64,000 nt of DNA from Bryoerythrophyllum caledonicum (Eukaryota; Streptophyta; Bryopsida; Pottiales; Pottiaceae): the NCBI GenBank assembly GCA_963971425.1, contig OZ020514.1, positions 27,020,602-27,084,601 of the forward strand, written 5' to 3'. Positions 33,690-45,722 of this stretch are shown here, piece by piece. The notes beneath the pieces were generated by a model. That model was not told where the DNA came from, ran no database searches, and saw nothing but the letters and a program-made list of their open reading frames with translations. The stretch's first letter is position 1; each line of letters begins with the position of its first letter. A program made the position numbers and the translations under genes.

Positions 33690-34270
33690 AATTGTGAGTG
33701 TGTTAATGAATTAAATATAATGTATTACATATGAGTGAAATATGAATACTTAAATATTGAAACTTCAAGAGATAAAGTTAGGGAAGATCCTAACTATGTC
33801 AAAGTGACATTGTGAATATTAATGTAATAAATCTAAGTGTATGTAAGGCATTTAGAAATTAATTTGAAGTAAGAAACTTAATGCATTAATGTGAGAAATG
33901 CATAAGTAATTAATGTTAGACTTAAGTTTGAATGTGGAAACTTAAGTATTAAGTCATAAGATGGGAGTCTTGTGCATGTGTAAATAAGTAAACTTAAGTC
34001 TAAAGTGGAATAGAACTTAAGTTTAAGTGATAAAACTTAAGTTTAGATTGAGTAAGAACTTAAGTATAAACGTTAGGACTTAAGTTTGAATGTTAGGACT
34101 TAAGTCTACAATGAGGGAAAACTTAAGTTTGGATGGTAGAACTTAAGTTTGAGTTAGAAAACCTAAGTCATACAAGTATAAGAGTGAAGATACTCTTTTG
34201 GCATTCAAGTGTTAAGGACTAATAGATAGTTAGACTTAAGTCGGGACTTAGTGTAGGATTATTTAGGAAC
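33690..34270. repeat. ACTTAAGT-rich tract
   Basis: More than a dozen copies of the 8-bp palindrome ACTTAAGT or a near variant, set in GGACTTAAGTTTGAATG-like units of irregular spacing, in the AT-rich part of the LTR-type fossil. Confidence 0.8.
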
Positions 34271-36149
34271 TTAATCTAACTTGTATGTTGTTTGAACTTA
34301 ATACTTGTGATGAATGCTTGAGCGGATAGGACGCATGTGAAAAGTAAAGTAAAGTGTATGAGGTAACATTGTAAATTTAAATGGAATTAATTAAGGAACA
34401 AACAATGAGTGCAATGGATAGGATCCATGAGCCGAAGATGGCAAATACTAAGAAACTAACCAACAAGCACATTCATAATTAATTCAAGAGCAAGGCTCTT
34501 TAGAGGAGCAAGGCTCTACCTAAGCATATAAATCCTTGGGATTAATACCTTAAGAGTGAAATGCTGAGTGTGAGGCATTTTAAGGCTTAATTAAGGCCTA
34601 AAAACAAATGCATAAACTTAAGTAATCCACTAAAAGATAACTTTTGACCTACAATTAAAGACAAACTACTTAACGGTTGACGCTAGACCATCCCGAGACG
34701 AAGTACTGGGATCAAGAGTGATTCTCGGGTGTTTTTGGAGAGTGGAATTTTTGGGCTACATTTTTTTGGCGACCATGCTGGGGATGGTACCGCCAAGTGT
34801 TGAGTAGTTTTTAATTAAAAAAAGTTGTCATTATTTAGGTTGAATACTTAAGTAAAATTGTGTATTAAAGTGTAGAAATGAACAAAGAAGTTCATTATAA
34901 AAAATACTAAAATTAGAGGTTTGATCCAAAATGAATTGGACATACCTAATGTGAGAATCCATGGGATTCTTAAGGGGCTTCCTTGAGGAAACGTTTTGAT
35001 AATATAGAGCGACTCGATGAGATTCGAGCACAAGCTTATATGAATATGGAAGCAATTCAAAAGCAACGAAAAACTTACTATGATAGTAAGCTAACTCCAA
35101 AAATATTTAAAGATAATGATCTAGTCTTACTCTATGATAGTAGATTCCAGAAATTCCCAGGGAAATTCAAAATGAGGTGGTTTGGTCCATATCGGATACT
35201 TAAGTCTTATCCTAATGGATCTGTTGAGTTACAAGATTTTGCTAGGAATATCCATGCAACAAGATACAATGGGTACAGATTGAAAAAATATGTAACTTGA
35301 GGGCAAGTTAAGCATTAAAAAGGGGGCAGGACCTTCAAGATGTGACTTTTTATGTGGTCCGGAATGACCCTAAACTACCCAGGTGAAAGTAAGAAATAAT
35401 GGCAAAGTTTTGAAATCTAATTGAGGGTGATTTTTTAACTTTGCATTAAAAAATTTCTTACTTGATGGGATAGGTCACAAGTTGCTAATAAAGTTACTTG
35501 TGTGGTAAATAAAAAATAATTTAATAAAAAAATTTAAAATTTTTTAAAAAAATAAAATAAAAATAAATAAGTTTACATAATAGTGCCTCATGAAGAAAGT
35601 CAAAATTAGAGCAACAAATTGGGAAAGTACCCTCAATGAGTTAATTTTTAAGTGATTAAATGACTCTACATTTCTTGGATGAAAGTGGAAAAATATCTAA
35701 AAGATTTAGAAGCATTAGGAGTTTGAAAAAGTTAAACACTTATGACTTCATAATAAAAACTTTTTTTGGGAATTTAGAAGATTTTTGAGAGATCACTAAA
35801 ATAACCATTTGTTTATGTTAAAAAAATAAAATAAAAAAATAAAATAAAAAAATAAAAAAAATAACTTCTTTACACTATTCGGTAACAAGCAAAAGTTTAC
35901 ATAATAGTGCCTCATGAGGAAAGTGAAAAATAAAATCACAAATTGGGAAAGTACCTTTAATAAGTTAATTTTTGAATGATTGAGAAATGACTCTATTTGG
36001 ATGGGAGTGGAAAAATAGTTAAAAGTTTAAAATTTATTATGATTAGGAATAAGTCAAAATACTTATGACATCATAATAAAAACTTTTCTTAAATGGGATT
36101 TTAGAAGATTTTGGAAGATCACTAAAATAACCATTTGTTTGTGTTAAAA

Positions 36150-37450
36150 ATAAAATTAAAAAATAAAAGGAAATATTTAAGTAAAATTCTCAAATTTGTA
36201 AATGATAAAACTTTTTGGACATGATGGCATAACTATGTACTTGAGTAAAGAAGTAATTATTAAGACGACAAAATAAATGCAAGATTAAAAAGAATTAAGT
36301 AAAGTTTCGACTAACTTAAAAGCTTTAATAAAATAAAGTGAAAAAAATCGTGAGTACAAGATCATGAAGGTTAAGTCATGCATTTAGATTGAGATTATGC
36401 ATGAGGAAATTGGATGAGGTGGACAAAACATTAATGCTAAGGAAGACGAGCTGGACGAAACATTAATGTCAAGGAAGACTAGCTGGAGGTCACTATCGAT
36501 GTGGACAAACACTAGCTGGAACTTGGAAGACGCTGTCCACCTGGACAACAAGAACTGGAAATATTGTCCACCTAGGCGCGAGGCAAGAGCCAAACAGCAA
36601 CATGTACAAAAAATGACCGAAAAATGAAGATCTGATCATGTCACCAAAGAATAGCGCTGGATCCTGAATGTTTTGCCTGATGCGTGATCTGGCGGTTATG
36701 GATCGTCGATGAAGTAATCATGCAGGAGCGGGAAGAAGACAAAGACAGTTTCTTTGTTCATACAGTGAACAATCGCCATAGCTGCAGCTGAAGAAGAGGA
36801 GAGCGATGACGTTGAAGACGAGTAGTGTGAGCAGGTTAGAGGAAACTTGCTTTCGTAATTCAGCACAAAATTCTACATGTTAGGTACGAGACGTTGATGA
36901 GCATCGAAGACATAGCGAGGGAAGGTACGGTGTCTCTTTCAAACCAAGTGCAATAATTTTCGAGGTAAGTCACTGAAACCCTACAGTCTGTGTCGTCGTC
37001 ATGAAATTTTAAAACAAGGTCACATGTGCATGAGGGTTGGGTTCATTGCGAATAAAATGAACAGTCTTGATTTTGTGAATATTAACCTAATTGTGTTAAT
37101 GTCGAGTGGTGTGAAGAAGAGTGTTGATCAGAACTATGTTGCAAATTTCCTAAAACTAAGCTGAAGTTAAAAAGGAACCTAAAGCTGAACGAGTGAGAGT
37201 CACTTGCGATAACAATAGTGAACGATGGACTAACTCATTTGGTTCTTAGTAACGTGCAGAATCAGTTGAAGAGGAAAGCCTGATCTCCGCATACTAGCTG
37301 TAACATGTATGACAGGGAAATGACTTGTGAGGCATGAGATTATTGAGGAAAGTATAATTTCTTCAAAGCATCTGTAGTTCAGTATGATAGAAATAGGTCA
37401 TCATACTCACAAGCACAAGAAAGAGTTTCAGAATAGGGCGAGCAAGATGA
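36150..37450. other. Non-coding stretch, end of LTR-type fossil to hAT remnant
   Basis: No gene supported. A roughly 50-bp imperfect duplication (GGACAAAACATTAATGCTAAGG / GGACGAAACATTAATGTC-AGG type) lies at about 36420-36480. The boundary of the fossil is not visible. Confidence 0.35.
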
Positions 37451-37500
37451 GTAAACCTACTTACAGGTATCAAAAGAATTTATCAACCAGATGTTGTAAG

Positions 37501-38615
37501 TTAACGAATGAGACAAGATAATCTCAGTTGAAATCTCAGTTGAAATCGACGAAAAAGGGCCATGGGCACATGGTGGTTCCGGATATACAATGCAATCTGT
37601 TTCGTCTTCTGGACGAGGTCTGCAAATATGTCTTCCTTTCCCCAGTCCTCGAGGAGGAGGTCCAAAATATGTGGACAACACCCTTGAGTATATATGTGCA
37701 GGTTCTCATCGTTGACCTTCTTCATTGCCCCCAACATGTTTGAAGCATTATCGGTGCACACTTGGACCACATTCAATTGTCCAACCTGACGGATAAAACT
37801 TTTCAATTAGTCCCCTATATATGCCGTAGATTTCTTCATACCCGTGGTGTCTATAGACCCCAAGAAGATATCACCCATTGGACATACGAGCATGATATTC
37901 ATGAGAGGGCAACGTGTAACATTGTCCCACCCGTCCGAGCATATTGTTGCCCCATACTTGGTAATATCTACGTCGGTCTTCTTGCCCACAAGGTCTTTCA
38001 CTTTTTTTTTAGAGGCTCAATGTATGTCGTCCTCATGGCATTGTACGATGGCGGTGTATAATCGAAACCCGCCTTTGACGTTGCGAGGGTGGCCTTGATG
38101 AAGGCCGGATGTCTAACCACGTTGAATGCAACATTTGCTTCATAAAAAAAATGTGCCCATAATTCGTCCAACTCTTTTTGTTTTTCTATTTGGTAAGCCT
38201 CTGGAAAGCTCCGTTGTTGTACAGATCTTGGTGTTGATGATGTTGCTTGGCTTAGAGGATTTGTGGACTGTGTGTTCTCCTCATTTTGAGTTTCCAAGAA
38301 ACTACCTTGTTGGATGGATTGGCTAGAACAAGGTTCAGTGGAACATGTTGCTGGTGCGCTAGGAAGGCCAACGATCACTGCCTTGGTCAGCCTATTAGGA
38401 ATAATATTCCTGCATCTTTTAAAACGGGCCTTAACAATTGTTGGGGCCTTAGTGCACGAAGTCTTCGTCCATTGTGGATACCCATAGTGTGACATGCACC
38501 TCCCACGTTTGTATGCGAACGTGTAATTGCACCAAACACATGTCACTTGATCCTTCTTGTTAAATGTGTACCATGGGGCCTACTCCTTTGTTTGAGCCCT
38601 TTGTTGAGACGACAT
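37501..38615 (-). pseudogene. hAT-superfamily transposase remnant (BED finger plus DUF659-like)
   Basis: The start at 38615 reads MSSQQRAQTKE. A BED-type finger follows (CVWCNYTFAYKRGRCMSHY), then FNVVRHPAFIKA, a DUF659-like core with ATICSDGWDNVTRCPLMNIM, and VQVCTDNASNMLGAM with GCCPHILDLLLEDW, all typical of plant hAT transposases. An early in-frame TAG lies 11 codons in, and the frame changes near 38.0 kb. The C-terminal dimerisation region is missing, so the gene stops short at about 37501. A 12-bp duplication (ATCTCAGTTGAA) lies at its end. A GC-rich array lies just upstream, as for the other genes of family C, which suggests this is that family's transposase. Confidence 0.8.
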
Positions 38616-38799
38616 CACAATAAAATTGGCGCGCAATGTTGTGCCAAAGAGAATTCACCAAAAGTAATAGGAAATTGTGTGTACATAGAAAATGAAGACC
38701 CAAAGGTCACTCACAAACTTGTAGATTCAGGCAAGGAGCCCAATAAGGAGTTCCAGGACACAAAGCTAAGGATGTGAGGTGAGTCAAGCACATCGCATA

Positions 38800-38995
38800 T
38801 GGTTCTTAAATAGTGCAGGAGTAGGAGCATCTGAGGTCGGGCGAGCACAAGGGGGGCCGGGCACATATTCTATGTGGCCGGGCGTGCACGCTGTTGGCTG
38901 AGCGCACACGCTGTGGGCCAAACGCGCACGCTTCCAGCCAAGCGCGCATGCTATGGGGCCGGGCGCGCACAATGTTGGGACGTGCGCACTAATTC
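38800..38995 (+). repeat. Family C GC-rich array upstream of hAT transposase
   Basis: Repeated GGCCGGGCGCGCAC-like units of about 20-24 bp with variable linkers. They read GGCCGGGCGCGC on the plus strand. Confidence 0.85.
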
Positions 38996-39258
38996 GACGG
39001 TATATTGAAACATTGCAACACTTAACATTTTGATATGTAAAACATCTCATAAAAATCCACTAAACATACATGATGCCACTCAATTTACAAGGTTTTATTA
39101 AATATACAAAATATCGCTCAATATTAAATGGCAGTTACAAAATTGTCGAAAGCTCTTGTTCCAAAACGTTTCAACATTGCTCTATGTACATTTCTAGCAC
39201 TATTGTAGTTCTAAACTCCCTTAAAGCCAGTTAAAAATGAAAGAAGATTGTCTTTCTC

Positions 39259-40137
39259 TCAAACTTGTGCCTTCAAGTCTTGAATTTCTTCAAGACATTT
39301 CGCAACTTCATTATCTTTCTCATCGAGATCTTCTCCTAGATCCTCAATTACGTTCAAGCTTTCATTTAGTCGCTTCACAACTCGAAGATAATCGTCACGA
39401 CTCACCCAGTCACCCTCCGTAGACTTTTTTTTATTATCCACGCCTTCCTCAGGTATCACATCCGTCTTCGTGGCATCTCCGTCTTATTGTGAAACCGACG
39501 GTTTAGGGTTCATGCCTGATATGATGGACAATTCTTGTTGCCTACGCACAGACTGATGACATCCAGTATCCGAGTTGGATGATGAAGATGCGGACCACTC
39601 AATTTTTTGATTCGAAGGTTCAACTTCCATGGTTTTCCCGAGACCTTCTCCTGGAAACTTCCGCACAAACGGTATTGTTAATCCAATGACTGGCGCCATC
39701 TTGGAGTGTGTTTGGATTTCCATTGTCCTCCAATCAACTGATACGCCAAGTACCACCTCCGCGTAAACCATTCGTAAAATTGAAATGTTTACCGAGTTGC
39801 GGCGCAATTTCGCCTCGTCATAAATGTGCTGGTACGCTTGGATACAACGCTCTTTGAAGAACTCATTGGTGCAGTACTCCAAGTTGGCCCTATTTGTACG
39901 TCGAATTAGAGGATACCGCGAGTATGGCCAAAGGTGCCCCAAATGACACGATCTAACGTATTTTGCACATTGTGCAAATGTCCATGGAGTTGGAACTGCC
40001 TCCCAACTAGAAAATGCCTTCATCTTCTCATCCATCAACACGTGAAGGCGCTTCTTCTGGTTTGAGCGTGCGTGACGAAAATCACGTTGTCGTCTTCCGT
40101 GGGGACTGCTAGTGGTAGATGGTTGTCCAGAATCCAT
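39259..40137 (-). pseudogene. Family C gene, copy 1 (conserved N-terminal domain plus coiled coil)
   Basis: The start is chosen at 40137 (MDSGQPSTTSS), because copies 2 and 3 begin with similar MDS/MES peptides. A basic region is followed by KKRLHVLMDEKMKAFSSW, VPTPWTFAQCAKYVRSCHLG, RRTNRANLEYCTNEFFKERC and SILRMVYAEVVLGVSVDWRT. An acidic serine-rich stretch and a Glu/Asp-rich coiled coil (about 39459-39259) follow. One in-frame TAA near 39484 separates the last two parts. The N-terminal block is present in four copies in this window. I do not recognise it; a His/Cys-containing DNA-binding domain is possible. Confidence 0.6.
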
Positions 40138-40314
40138 GGTGACGAGGTGGAGGAATACGAAGGTGGCAAAATACCAAGGTGTCAATAGACACCGTAAAAA
40201 ACTTCCCAAAAGTGCCAAGCAAGCAGCCGCCACGTGGCAGTTGCAGGCCAAAGCGTCTAGGAAATGGGGTCCGTAACTTTGAAATCTCAAATTTATAGTA
40301 AATTAGTGACCTAT

Positions 40315-40385
40315 GGTGGGCGCATACGACCAAGAGGCGCGCGTACGCTGGAGGGCTGCACGCGTAAGCGAGAGGGGTGTGCCTT
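40315..40385 (+). repeat. Short GC-rich array upstream of copy 1
   Basis: Three or four decayed GGCGCGCGTACG-like units upstream of the copy 1 start. Farther out (40385-40560) is AT-rich sequence with ACTTATACTT repeats. Confidence 0.6.
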
Positions 40386-40389
40386 GAAA

Positions 40390-41340
40390 TTGTGCCTTGA
40401 ACTTGACATACAATACTTCTACTTACTTATAACCTAGTGCCTTGAATTTATACTTACTTGAACAATACTTATACTTTCACATACAATATTTAATACTTGC
40501 ACTTACTTATACAATACTTATACTTACTTAGGCACACAATACTTATGCTTACTTAATGATTTTTTGGGGAGAGCTAGTACCTTCAATTAGCATGCTCAAT
40601 GATTTGTTCCGCAAACTTATACTCATATTAAGATATAATATGGATAATTTGTATGGTAGAATGCCATTTCTTATCATTTTGAAGGCCGTTGCAATTAGTT
40701 ACATATAATTCAACCAAGAATAATAATGTTGCATCAATATTGGGGATTTTGTTACATTCCGAATCATTTATTATGCAAGAAAGTAACATGATTTTTATTG
40801 TTTAGTCCTATGATTTACATGTTTGAGACAAAAATTTAAGTTTTATTCTTCAACACATGATATAAATTCCACTACAGAAAAATTCTCGATGATACTATAA
40901 ACTATTGTAGTCGGTTATCAAATATTAGACAAAAGTGAATTTAATTTATTGACTGGGGTGCATGAAGTTGTACAATCATGGATGAAGAAGAAGAAGAAGA
41001 AGGGGAACGCCGATTCCCAGAGGGAACCGGTGTAAATAAAGTGTCTGTTCGCACCACCACTAAGACCGTGCCCACTAGGCAGGGAATTAGTACAATCATG
41101 GAAGATCATAACACATTCATCAAATATTTAATTTAAACGTATAGAACATTCACTTTATTACATTGTACAAATTAAAAAACATGCTAAACCATACAAACTT
41201 GATTAACGCCAGAGATAAACAATATTGTTTCAAACTAAAGCCATTTACTAATGAAGTGCAATTTACAAAATTCACAAGGTCTATGATTTCAAAATGTTAC
41301 AAAATTGCCCGTTTATCATTCATGGCACTACTTCCATTGC
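40390..41340. other. AT-rich non-coding spacer
   Basis: Simple ACTTATAC-type repeats at first, then AT-rich sequence with a short GAA run near 40980. No gene, palindrome array or terminus supported. Confidence 0.4.
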
Positions 41341-41349
41341 TATCAAATT

Positions 41350-42303
41350 CTACGACTTTAAAATAAACACCAACTTCACGTATTCCTGGATTTGATTGTC
41401 CTTTTCTTGGAGTACAACGCGTAATTTTTGAAGTTCTTCTTTGTTGCGGTTGGCTTCTTCTACCAAATTCTTGTTTTCCTGTAAACTCTGCTGATATTTA
41501 GCAAGAAGTTGAAGATGAGCCTTTCTTCCAATTGGAACATCATCAGAAGACTCTAGGTTTTCATTGATGTTCTCACATGCAACCGCGTCCATCTCAGTTG
41601 GATCTTCTTCCTTGCCGGAATCTTCTCCAATTGTCGGTGTTTCTTGGAGGGCAGAATCTAGCCACTGGCATTTAATAAAGCCTTCAATCTCCTTGCGATA
41701 AGTTGAGTCACACCCAATATCCGAGTCGTCACTGGAAGTGTCAGACCACACGACTTCTTTGTTTGGAACTTCAACCTCCTTGGCCTTTTTTCCTAGAGCT
41801 TCGCCCAGAAACTTGCGCTCTATTGGTAGTGTCGCCGTGGATACTAGTGTCATCTTGGAGTTTGGTTGTATTTCCATCGTCCTCTAATCGACTACTACTC
41901 CGAGTATAATTTCAGCATACACCATACGTAAAATGGATAGATTCACCTTGTTCCGGTGAACCTTTGCCGTGTTGTAGATGTGCTAGTATGCTTGTATGCA
42001 CCGTTCTTTGATTACTTCATTGGTGCAATAATTTGAATTACCCTTGTCGTATTTCCGAAGTTGCGAATACCGCGAATGCGGCCACATTCATCCCAAATGA
42101 CACCAGGCAATGTACTTTGCACACTATGTAAATGTCTACGGACTTGGTACATCTCCCCAGCCTCGAAATGCCTTCTGCTCACCATCGATGAATATGTGAA
42201 TGTGTTTCTTCTGCTTGTCGTTGCGTTTTCCTCCCGCATCACGCTGTCCTTTCTTCATATTCTTCTCGGAAGCTCGAATCTCTGAAGGCCAACTTGAGTC
42301 CAT
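41350..42303 (-). pseudogene. Family C gene, copy 2
   Basis: Starts at 42303 (MDSSWPSEIRASEK). The whole frame is collinear with copy 1 through KKHIHIFIDGEQKAFRGW, CAKYIAWCHLG, YCTNEVIKERCIQAY and LSILRMVYAEIILG, then MEIQPNSKMTLV, an acidic region and a C-terminal coiled coil (LLAKYQQSLQENKNLVEEA). Five in-frame stops lie in the N-terminal block; four sit where copy 1 has Trp (twice) and Gln (twice), i.e. TGG to TAG and CAG/CAA to TAG. It is a decayed paralogue with the same upstream array. Confidence 0.6.
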
Positions 42304-42469
42304 GCTTGAAACTAGCGTGTAGGGGTGCCGAGAGTAAAAGGGTGTCAATAGACACCGGGACCCACTTTCCAATAGTGCTTAGCAAGCAACCGCCAAGTGG
42401 CAGTTGCAGGCCAAAGCGCCTTGGAAGTGGGCCCATCATGCCATGATTTCCAAACTTATAGCAAAGCGC

Positions 42470-42705
42470 GCATTTCCCCGTAGGCCGCACGCGTACAAGA
42501 TGGGATGATCTCTTGCGTACCAATCATGGTCATGTGCGTACGAACAGAGTGGTCGGGCGCGGGCGCTGTGAGGCCGGGCGCGCTCAAATGGGGGCCGAGC
42601 GCACACAAACAGTGGCAGGGGGCGCGCTCTCAGGCCGGGCGCGCGTGAACAGTGGCCGGGTGCGTGCGTTGTGGGGCCGGGCGCGCGCGAACAGGGACCA
42701 TGGAA
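42470..42705 (+). repeat. Family C GC-rich array upstream of copy 2
   Basis: About eight units of GGCCGGGCGCGCGCGAACAG type on the plus strand, separated by variable linkers. Confidence 0.9.
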
Positions 42706-42709
42706 AGTT

Positions 42710-43245
42710 CAGTTCTTCCAATTTGGATTATCTTAAATGTTACAAACTAATTTCAATGTTTCAAAGGAGATGCAAGAAATGGGTCAATGCTTTAAAGATT
42801 TCCTTATATTTATATTGCATGTGCAAATTTTGCAACATACAAAATGGTTACAAATGCTATGCTTTCATCTTGCATTCTATTTGCCTATACTCCACTTCAT
42901 CACGCATCGGCTCCACTTGGTTCACCACTTCCTGAGGCCCCATCATCCAACAATTTATGAGCCGCTCGCGTCTTCCGGTGAGGCCCATCCGCGTTTACCC
43001 GAGCACATAACATTTCAGAGTTCCGAAGTGCTTTGAGAGTCTTCATAGTCGCCGGACTATGTTCCTCAGGAAGGAAGTCAGTAGCTTCCTCCTTCCAAGT
43101 TTCCTTCCATTGCTATACTTCCCATTGCAACGCATTGCGAAGGTCAAGATCACTGGCCTCTCCCAATTTTGACACCACACGTCCCTAGTGATTCCACAGT
43201 TTCCCATCTAGACGTCGCCCGAATTGTAATAGCTTCCGCCTAGCA
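42710..43245. other. Spacer between array and copy 3 stop
   Basis: AT-rich sequence without a supported gene; it is the 3' flank of the RING-bearing gene copy 3. Confidence 0.4.
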
Positions 43246-43247
43246 TC

Positions 43248-45192
43248 CTAATATCCACCTATGACTTGGTAGAAGAAGTTTCGTTTACCAACATGGTCCG
43301 CGTTGGTTCCCGATATGAGCTTCTTGGCCACTCGTACAATTTCTTCATGGTCATTTTCCCAACCAAATTGCAAGCTTACACTGGACTTATGTAGCTGGTG
43401 GCACTGCGCATGCCAATTCCACACCAAATCTTCTCCCCACTTTTGAGCATAGGCATCCCCAGGCGCATTCTTCGGGTTCAGCTCCCAACTAGGTGGCATG
43501 TAGGTGGTGAGGCCAAACAATTCATACAAGCGCTTATGAAATGGTGCTCTACACTTTGCACAAAACCTACTTGTCAAGATACCACATAGCAGACACATCG
43601 GATGGTATAAACACCGACACGAGCCAAGAGCATATGCACCTTCTGGCTCGAAAGGATTTAAACAAACCGGGCAAGCATCTTCATTTTGCGTGAAGCTTGC
43701 TGGTGTTGGCCATAATTTGCGTGCTGCCACGTTTCCGCTTGGTTGAAGGACATGATAAGACATTGCCTGTGCGTGGTCCCACTCTAACTTTGCTTAGTCA
43801 ATAGATTTACCATCTGGCAACAGAGGCAATTCAGTTGGAAACATCTCGTCGATGTGAGCCCAAGATGTGAGTCCAAAGTCACGGCGCGTATTATTCGTCA
43901 GATATTCGTTGTCAATATTATGGACCTCTATTGCCATTTGCCTCGCACGGTCAACATTCAAGATGCATGCCACCTTCCATTGATAATACTGCTCGCTCAC
44001 CGATCTAATCCTTTTTCAAAGGATGTCGTTTGCAGTGCGAAGCTGAACAAGTTACGTGCTTGGATTCGCAGGGGAAAACAATAGAGAATCCTCGATGCCG
44101 ATGGAATCTACGAATGGTTGCGCTGCTACAGTCGGCGGCGGTAGAAAAACCAACGGACGACTAGCGAAGCGGTGACGCGGTGGTCTTATCAGGGTTTCTA
44201 GCAAACAGCTAGTAATGTTGCCAACCTGATTGTCGAGAATTGTGTCGTCCACACCTCGAGCAACTCCGCCAATATAAGCGTGGCTGGCAACACGTTCTCG
44301 ACGCAACTCTTCTATCTCGGCTGCTTGCTTGGTGATAATATCACCCTTTTTACTGGATTGCAGCTTGAGGTTTTCAATCTCTTCTTGGAGACGTTGAATC
44401 ATCTCATCCTTCAAGCTGATAGTGTCCAATAACTCCTGGTGAGCATCGACGGTAGTACTTCCGGACCCTAATGCTACATGCCTCCTGTTGGAAGTGGTGA
44501 CTACGACATCCATCATTGGCATTTCATCCATAACATGGATGGATTCTTCATCTCCAACACCCTCAAGCCTCACGGCGGGTTCATCATCGCCAACAAGATT
44601 TTCGATTGGTAAATCTAATTGACTCTACTGGAGCTATTTCTTCTGGGCCATCTGTTTTCTGTGGCCCTAATGCCGCAAAATGAAACATTGGATGCTGCTC
44701 CCTAGGCACATCGGCATGCATCCACATCCTCGGCATTTTTGGAGTTTTTCGCACAGTCCTCCAATCCACTCGCTTATTGAGAACAACCTCCGCATATACC
44801 ATGCGAGCGAGATAGAGGGGACAATCATTGCGGGGCATGAATTCGAGCTCGTATAAGTATTGGTGAACTTGGAGGGCACAAGCTCAAAACGCCTCATTGA
44901 TGCAATACTTCAAATTCGCCATGTTTGCGCGACGATTTATTAAATGGCGATGTGGAGGAAACATCTTTGATAGGTGGCACCACTCGATGTAATCCTTGCA
45001 AGTGACGGACGACCATGGCGATGGCTCATCTTGCCAACCCACGAATGCAATCTTGGCTGGATTGTTCAACACGTGCATCCGCTTCTTCTGGAGCTTCCCG
45101 TGCCTTGCCCTATTTCTGTCTTTCTTCCTCTTCCTCTATGCGGTGGACATTGGTGGCTGTTGTTCGGCATCCGACTCACTCTCACTCTCCAT
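43248..45192 (-). pseudogene. Family C gene, copy 3 (N-terminal domain, coiled coil, RING finger)
   Basis: Starts at 45192 (MESESESDAEQQPP). Domain 1 (to about 44584) has KKRMHVLNNPAKIAFVGW, PSPWSSVTCKDYIEWCHLS, NMANLKYCINEAF and YLARMVYAEVVLNKRVDWRT. Domain 2 (44573-44052) is a coiled coil (TISLKDEMIQRLQEEIENLK). Domain 3 (44000-43794) has WAHIDEMFPTELPLLPDG. The last part (43763-43248) carries a complete C3HC4 RING: CPVC, then CLYH, PMC, CLLC and CAKC, with spacing C-x2-C-x16-C-x2-H-x2-C-x2-C-x7-C-x2-C. RINGs of this kind are usually E3 ubiquitin ligases. About three stops or shifts separate the parts, so the copy is inactive. Part of the link between domains 1 and 2 that copy 4 retains is missing here. 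Confidence 0.65.
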
Positions 45193-45454
45193 AGCCGAAC
45201 ACTGTAAAAAAATCTACCAAAATATTTGTTAACTACGCTAAGCTCTATCTAAAAAAAACAAACAAAAATTAAAACCTTGGATTTCAAAATAATACAAGGT
45301 AGCGATGTTAATTAATTCGAACGGTGATCGATGCGGTGATGCAATACGTCGTAGTAATGTGTGCAAATCTGGAGCCCCAATCAAAGATCACGCAATCAGC
45401 CACCTTAAAAAGATAGTTGAAGGCCACAATTTCCAATTGGAGTTTATGAGATGG

Positions 45455-45722
45455 GCTGGGCGTGCGCGACCATTTATACTAGTGGGCCGGGCGCGCACGC
45501 GGCATGGGCATTGGGCGCATGCCGTATGGGGACTAGGCACGTACGCAGGGCTCTCGCGCATACGATTTGGGATCTCAGGCGTAGGGTTTGGGGCCTTGTG
45601 CGTAGGATCCACGGTCGGGCCTGTGCGGAAACGAGCTCGGCGCGAGCGGAAACGGTCGGGCGCGTGCGGGAACAGGCTGTATTCGTGCGGGAACAGGCTA
45701 GGCGCGTTCTAGTCCGGGCGTC
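45455..45722 (+). repeat. Family C GC-rich array upstream of copy 3
   Basis: Ten or more GGCCGGGCGCGCAC-like units on the plus strand. The array abuts directly on a fragment of the kinase gene at about 45721, so the promoter and N-terminal part of that kinase copy are missing. Confidence 0.85.

Larger units (their letters stand above)
32945..37450 (+). mobile_element. LTR retrotransposon fossil (Ty3/Gypsy type), mostly non-coding
   Basis: An integrase C-terminal-like segment lies at about 34983-35300 (for example WFGPYRILKSYPNGSVEL). Upstream, at about 34768-34790, is a primer-binding-type motif (TTTTGGCGACCATGCTGGGG), preceded by about 1.8 kb of AT-rich sequence that may be an LTR. A polypurine-like AAAAAGGGGGCAGGA follows at about 35314-35328. 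A 250-bp segment is tandemly duplicated (about 35570-35815 and 35895-36145). I could not match two LTRs. Most of the coding region is gone; old and inactive. Confidence 0.65.
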
